A stretch of DNA of 17,657 bases from an uncultured Verrucomicrobiales bacterium (GTDB lineage: Bacteria; Verrucomicrobiota; Verrucomicrobiia; Verrucomicrobiales; Akkermansiaceae), in NCBI GenBank assembly GCA_937885815.1, contig CALABM010000227.1:1-17657 (forward strand). The letters run 5' to 3'. The position numbers and the translations under genes were made by a program. Under the pieces are notes generated by a model, which did not search any database, was not told the origin of the DNA, and saw nothing but the letters and a program-made list of their open reading frames with translations. Below are positions 15,463 through 17,657 of the stretch, piece after piece (the stretch's first letter is position 1; the number at the start of each line of letters is the position of its first letter).

Positions 15463-16689
15463 ATGAAAAACCTCTGCAACACATTCATTATTTCGCTTGC
15501 TGCAGCCATAACCTGCGCTCCCTCGGCCCATGCTGATTGGGACTCCATATGGGGTGAAGTGGAATCTATTGGAAGAGACGCTCAGGAGCTGGGTGAACGC
15601 GCCTGGGAAGAAGCGAAAAATGAATGGGATCAGTTGGATATCAACCATGAGCTTCTGCAGGCCTTCGGCGGGAATGTGGATGAACAATCCGCCCTCGTGG
15701 GCCGATTCTATGATTTGAAGCGCCCCGTGGAAGGAAGCGGAGCCCGCCCGCTGAGCAGGCAGCAGGTCGTGGAGCTTTTCCATAATTTCAATGAAAGAGG
15801 CTGGAATCAGAGCCTACTGGAAAACTATTATTCCCCCGCCGTACGCCTCTACGCACCGTATTTCTACCTGCCCCGCTGCCGCGCCGCATACGGCCCGGAA
15901 GCTTTCCAATGCAACGAAAACGAGGATACGCCTAAGGTACAGCCCTCGGACTGGGTGGTGATATACCGCGGCGTAGTCACAGCCCCGAAGAGCGGCGCAT
16001 TCCGCTTCGTCGGCATGGGAGATGACGTCATCATGGTACGCTTCAATAACAAACTCGTACTGGAAAGCGGCTGGAGCATCCCCACCCGCAATAACATGAC
16101 ACTCGGAACAGACCGCGCCTACCAGCAAGAAATTACTACCCGCCGTGCAAGGCGAGCCATTTACCAGTACGAGACCACCCCGCACTGGAACCGCATGCTC
16201 GGCGGCATCCCCAGCGGCACTCCGTTCCGCGTACAGGCAGGTAAGAGTTACCCCATTGAGATTCTCGTCTCTGAAATTCCCGGGAATGAGTTCGACTTTT
16301 GCCTTCTCATAGAGGAACTCCGCAATGCCGGCCACGCCCGCTACGGCATCATCCCCCCGTCAGAATCTCCCACGCTGCACCTCTTCCGCACCAATGAATC
16401 CCTGCCCTCCCCCCGCAACATCTCCCGAGCACTCACCCGTGGCAGCGTAGATTACAGCATCAACAACAGCACAGAGGGCCCTCCCTTCCGCGAGGACAGC
16501 CTCATCTGGCGTGTCAATTTCGATGAAGCGGAAAAACAGGGGCTCTTCTCCTCCATCTTCGGCAGAATCACCGGCAGAAACCGCGATACTGCCATGGGCA
16601 CCTCCCGCCGCGAAGAAGAACAGCAGGAAGACGCCGATAACGAGCAGAATAACTCCGGCGGCCTGCGTGGACGAATCTTTGGCTGGTAA
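15463..16689 (+). CDS. Secreted protein with a PA14-like domain
   Basis: This 408-residue protein has a clear Sec signal peptide ending APSAHA-D (cleavage near residue 24), followed by a tryptophan- and glutamate-rich helical segment (25-60). The centre (about 120-290) resembles a PA14/GLEYA beta-barrel: VVIYRGVVTAPKSGAFRFVGMGDDVIMVRFNN is the key run, here named by its parts YRGVV, SGAFRFVG and DDVIMVRFNNK. PA14 domains bind carbohydrates or act in adhesion, and such variants occur in secreted Planctomycetes and Verrucomicrobia proteins (recalled, not searched). No enzyme domain is visible. The C-terminal tail (about 370-408) is rich in Arg, Glu, Gln and Asn and likely disordered. The gene is monocistronic: its own promoter just before the ATG and a strong terminator 24 bases past the stop. 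Its function is unknown; glycan binding at the cell surface is inference. Confidence 0.75.
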   Translation: MKNLCNTFIISLAAAITCAPSAHADWDSIWGEVESIGRDAQELGERAWEEAKNEWDQLDINHELLQAFGGNVDEQSALVGRFYDLKRPVEGSGARPLSRQQVVELFHNFNERGWNQSLLENYYSPAVRLYAPYFYLPRCRAAYGPEAFQCNENEDTPKVQPSDWVVIYRGVVTAPKSGAFRFVGMGDDVIMVRFNNKLVLESGWSIPTRNNMTLGTDRAYQQEITTRRARRAIYQYETTPHWNRMLGGIPSGTPFRVQAGKSYPIEILVSEIPGNEFDFCLLIEELRNAGHARYGIIPPSESPTLHLFRTNESLPSPRNISRALTRGSVDYSINNSTEGPPFREDSLIWRVNFDEAEKQGLFSSIFGRITGRNRDTAMGTSRREEEQQEDADNEQNNSGGLRGRIFGW

Positions 16690-16712
16690 CATTCCCCTAT
16701 CAGAACATGCGC

Positions 16713-16750
16713 CCACGCCGCCATTTCACCCATGGCGGCGTGGCTTTTTT
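16713..16750 (+). terminator. Strong intrinsic terminator of the PA14-like gene
   Basis: A perfect 11-bp GC-rich stem (CCACGCCGCCA / TGGCGGCGTGG) with a 9-base loop is followed by C and six T. Confidence 0.92.
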
Positions 16751-16782
16751 GTGGCAGCATGAGTCAAACCGGCTATTTCTCC

Positions 16783-16811
16783 TTGCCATGGTAGGAATAA
16801 CGTGTTACCAT
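16783..16811 (+). promoter_or_regulatory. sigma70-type promoter of the O-acetylhomoserine sulfhydrylase gene
   Basis: TTGCCA (16783-16788) and TACCAT (16806-16811) are 17 bases apart. The predicted transcription start (about 16818) falls after the in-frame ATG at 16810, so the ATG at 16840 is the likely start, with a leader of about 22 nt lacking a Shine-Dalgarno motif. Confidence 0.55.
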
Positions 16812-16814
16812 GGC
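16785..16814. repeat. Perfect 9-bp inverted repeat over the sulfhydrylase promoter, operator candidate
   Basis: GCCATGGTA (16785-16793) and TACCATGGC (16806-16814) are exact reverse complements separated by 12 bases. The left arm overlaps the -35 box and the right arm contains the -10 box. This is the geometry of a site where a dimeric repressor would exclude RNA polymerase; which regulator binds is unknown. Confidence 0.6.
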
Positions 16815-16839
16815 GCCACACGCTAATAATTCAACAGAT

Positions 16840-17657
16840 ATGAACAGAGACACCATATGCGTACAGAGCGGTTGGCAGCCTAAGAAGGGCGAGGCCCGTG
16901 TGCTGCCGATATTCCAGTCCACCACCTTTAAGTACGAGACGAGCGACCAGATGGCCCGCCTGTTCGATCTGGAGGAAGCTGGCTTTTTCTACACCCGTCT
17001 TCAGAACCCCACGAATGAATGTGTGGCCAAGAAGATAGCAGAGCTGGAAGGCGGCGTAGCAGCCATTTTGACGGCCTCCGGTCAGGCTGCCTCCTTCTAC
17101 TCCATCTTCAACATTTGCGAAGCCGGTGATCACTTCATCTCCACAAGTGCTATTTACGGCGGCACGTACAACCTTTTCGCCGTCACCTTCAAGAAGCTTG
17201 GCATTGAGGTAACCTTCGTGGATCAGGACGCCCCGGAAGAAGAAATCCAGAAGGCATTCCGCCCGAACACCAAGTGCATCTTCGCAGAGACTATCTCCAA
17301 CCCCTCTCTTCAGGTGCTGGATATCCGCAAGATGGCTGACATCGCACACAAGAATGGTGTACCGCTCATCGTGGACAATACCTTCGCCACCCCCATGAAC
17401 TGCCGTCCTTTTGAACACGGCGCAGATATCGTGATGCACTCCACCACCAAGTACATGGATGGCCATGCCTCCGCTGTGGGTGGATGCATCGTGGACAGCG
17501 GTAAGTTCGACTGGATGGCCCATGCGGAAAAGTTCCCCGGTCTTTGCACCCCCGATGACAGCTACCACGGCATCACCTACGCCGAAAAGTTCGGCAAGGA
17601 AGGTGCCTTTATCACCAAATGTACCGCCCAGCTGATGCGGGACTTTGGCTCCACCCC
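16840..17657 (+). CDS. metY: O-acetylhomoserine sulfhydrylase (Cys/Met metabolism PLP enzyme), 3' end outside window
   Basis: The first 272 residues of a Cys/Met-metabolism PLP enzyme are visible and the frame runs off the window. The closest type is O-acetylhomoserine aminocarboxypropyltransferase, which makes homocysteine from O-acetylhomoserine and sulfide in the cytoplasm for methionine synthesis. Evidence: TICVQSGWQPKKGEARVLPIFQSTTF start, YTRLQNPTN (51-59) with the Tyr and Arg that contact PLP phosphate, TASGQAA (78-84), Asp179 in VDNTFATP, and Schiff-base Lys204 in HSTTKYMDGH. The insertion after GGCIVDSGKFDW, with FPGLCTPDDSYHGITY, favours this type over cystathionine gamma-synthase. 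The ATG at 16840 was preferred to the in-frame ATG at 16810 because the latter overlaps the -10 box. An inverted repeat on the promoter suggests repression, perhaps linked to sulfur or methionine supply. Confidence 0.9.
   Translation, partial: MNRDTICVQSGWQPKKGEARVLPIFQSTTFKYETSDQMARLFDLEEAGFFYTRLQNPTNECVAKKIAELEGGVAAILTASGQAASFYSIFNICEAGDHFISTSAIYGGTYNLFAVTFKKLGIEVTFVDQDAPEEEIQKAFRPNTKCIFAETISNPSLQVLDIRKMADIAHKNGVPLIVDNTFATPMNCRPFEHGADIVMHSTTKYMDGHASAVGGCIVDSGKFDWMAHAEKFPGLCTPDDSYHGITYAEKFGKEGAFITKCTAQLMRDFGST

Noticed and set aside
16810..16839. In-frame ATG at 16810 as start of the sulfhydrylase
   Set aside because: It overlaps the predicted -10 box, and the family N-terminus begins close to MNRDTICVQSG at 16840.

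Overview
The window looks like chromosomal housekeeping DNA from a Gram-negative member of the PVC group, most likely Verrucomicrobiota and possibly an Akkermansia-like gut lineage. The pointers are an estimated mid-50s % GC, a long SecA with a GRCSRQGDPG helicase motif resembling the chlamydial form (recalled, not searched), a secreted GH2 galactosidase with a DUF4982-type tail, lipoproteins with clear lipoboxes, and start codons with essentially no Shine-Dalgarno sequence. This placement is inference. I see no tRNA, rRNA, CRISPR array, insertion sequence or phage gene.

Layout. The left edge (+ strand) holds the C-terminal end of a DprA-like protein (2-220). It is followed by a lipoprotein with a DUF1353-like domain (260-895) and a PLP-fold DegT-like protein (903-1871). 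A long minus-strand block runs from 15267 back to 1891. Read in its own direction it contains secA and a shortened argA-type N-acetylglutamate synthase (one probable operon closed by a terminator at 10781-10809), a three-TM protein of unknown function, an Amidase_3 cell-wall amidase with its own terminator, a secreted GH2 beta-galactosidase with its own terminator, an alpha/beta-hydrolase lipoprotein, and speA arginine decarboxylase. The right edge returns to the + strand with a secreted PA14-like protein (15463-16689, strong terminator) and the start of an O-acetylhomoserine sulfhydrylase, which runs off the window end. No gene-free stretch exceeds 300 bases; the largest, 15268-15462, holds the divergent promoters of secA and the PA14-like gene.

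Working together. Most genes appear to be single transcription units. The linked pairs are secA-argA and the lipoprotein/DegT-like pair. Arginine appears twice (its synthesis through NAGS, its decarboxylation through SpeA), but these genes are about 7 kb apart and not co-transcribed.

The most notable signal is not a gene. At least four genes, perhaps five, have near-consensus sigma70-type promoters whose -10 hexamer ends only 6-9 nt before the start codon, so their mRNAs should be leaderless or nearly so. Genes whose predicted transcripts have a leader (speA, secA, the sulfhydrylase) also lack a Shine-Dalgarno motif. A second signal is a perfect 9-bp inverted repeat placed on the -35 and -10 boxes of the sulfhydrylase promoter. 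I did not find a convincing new multi-gene system.
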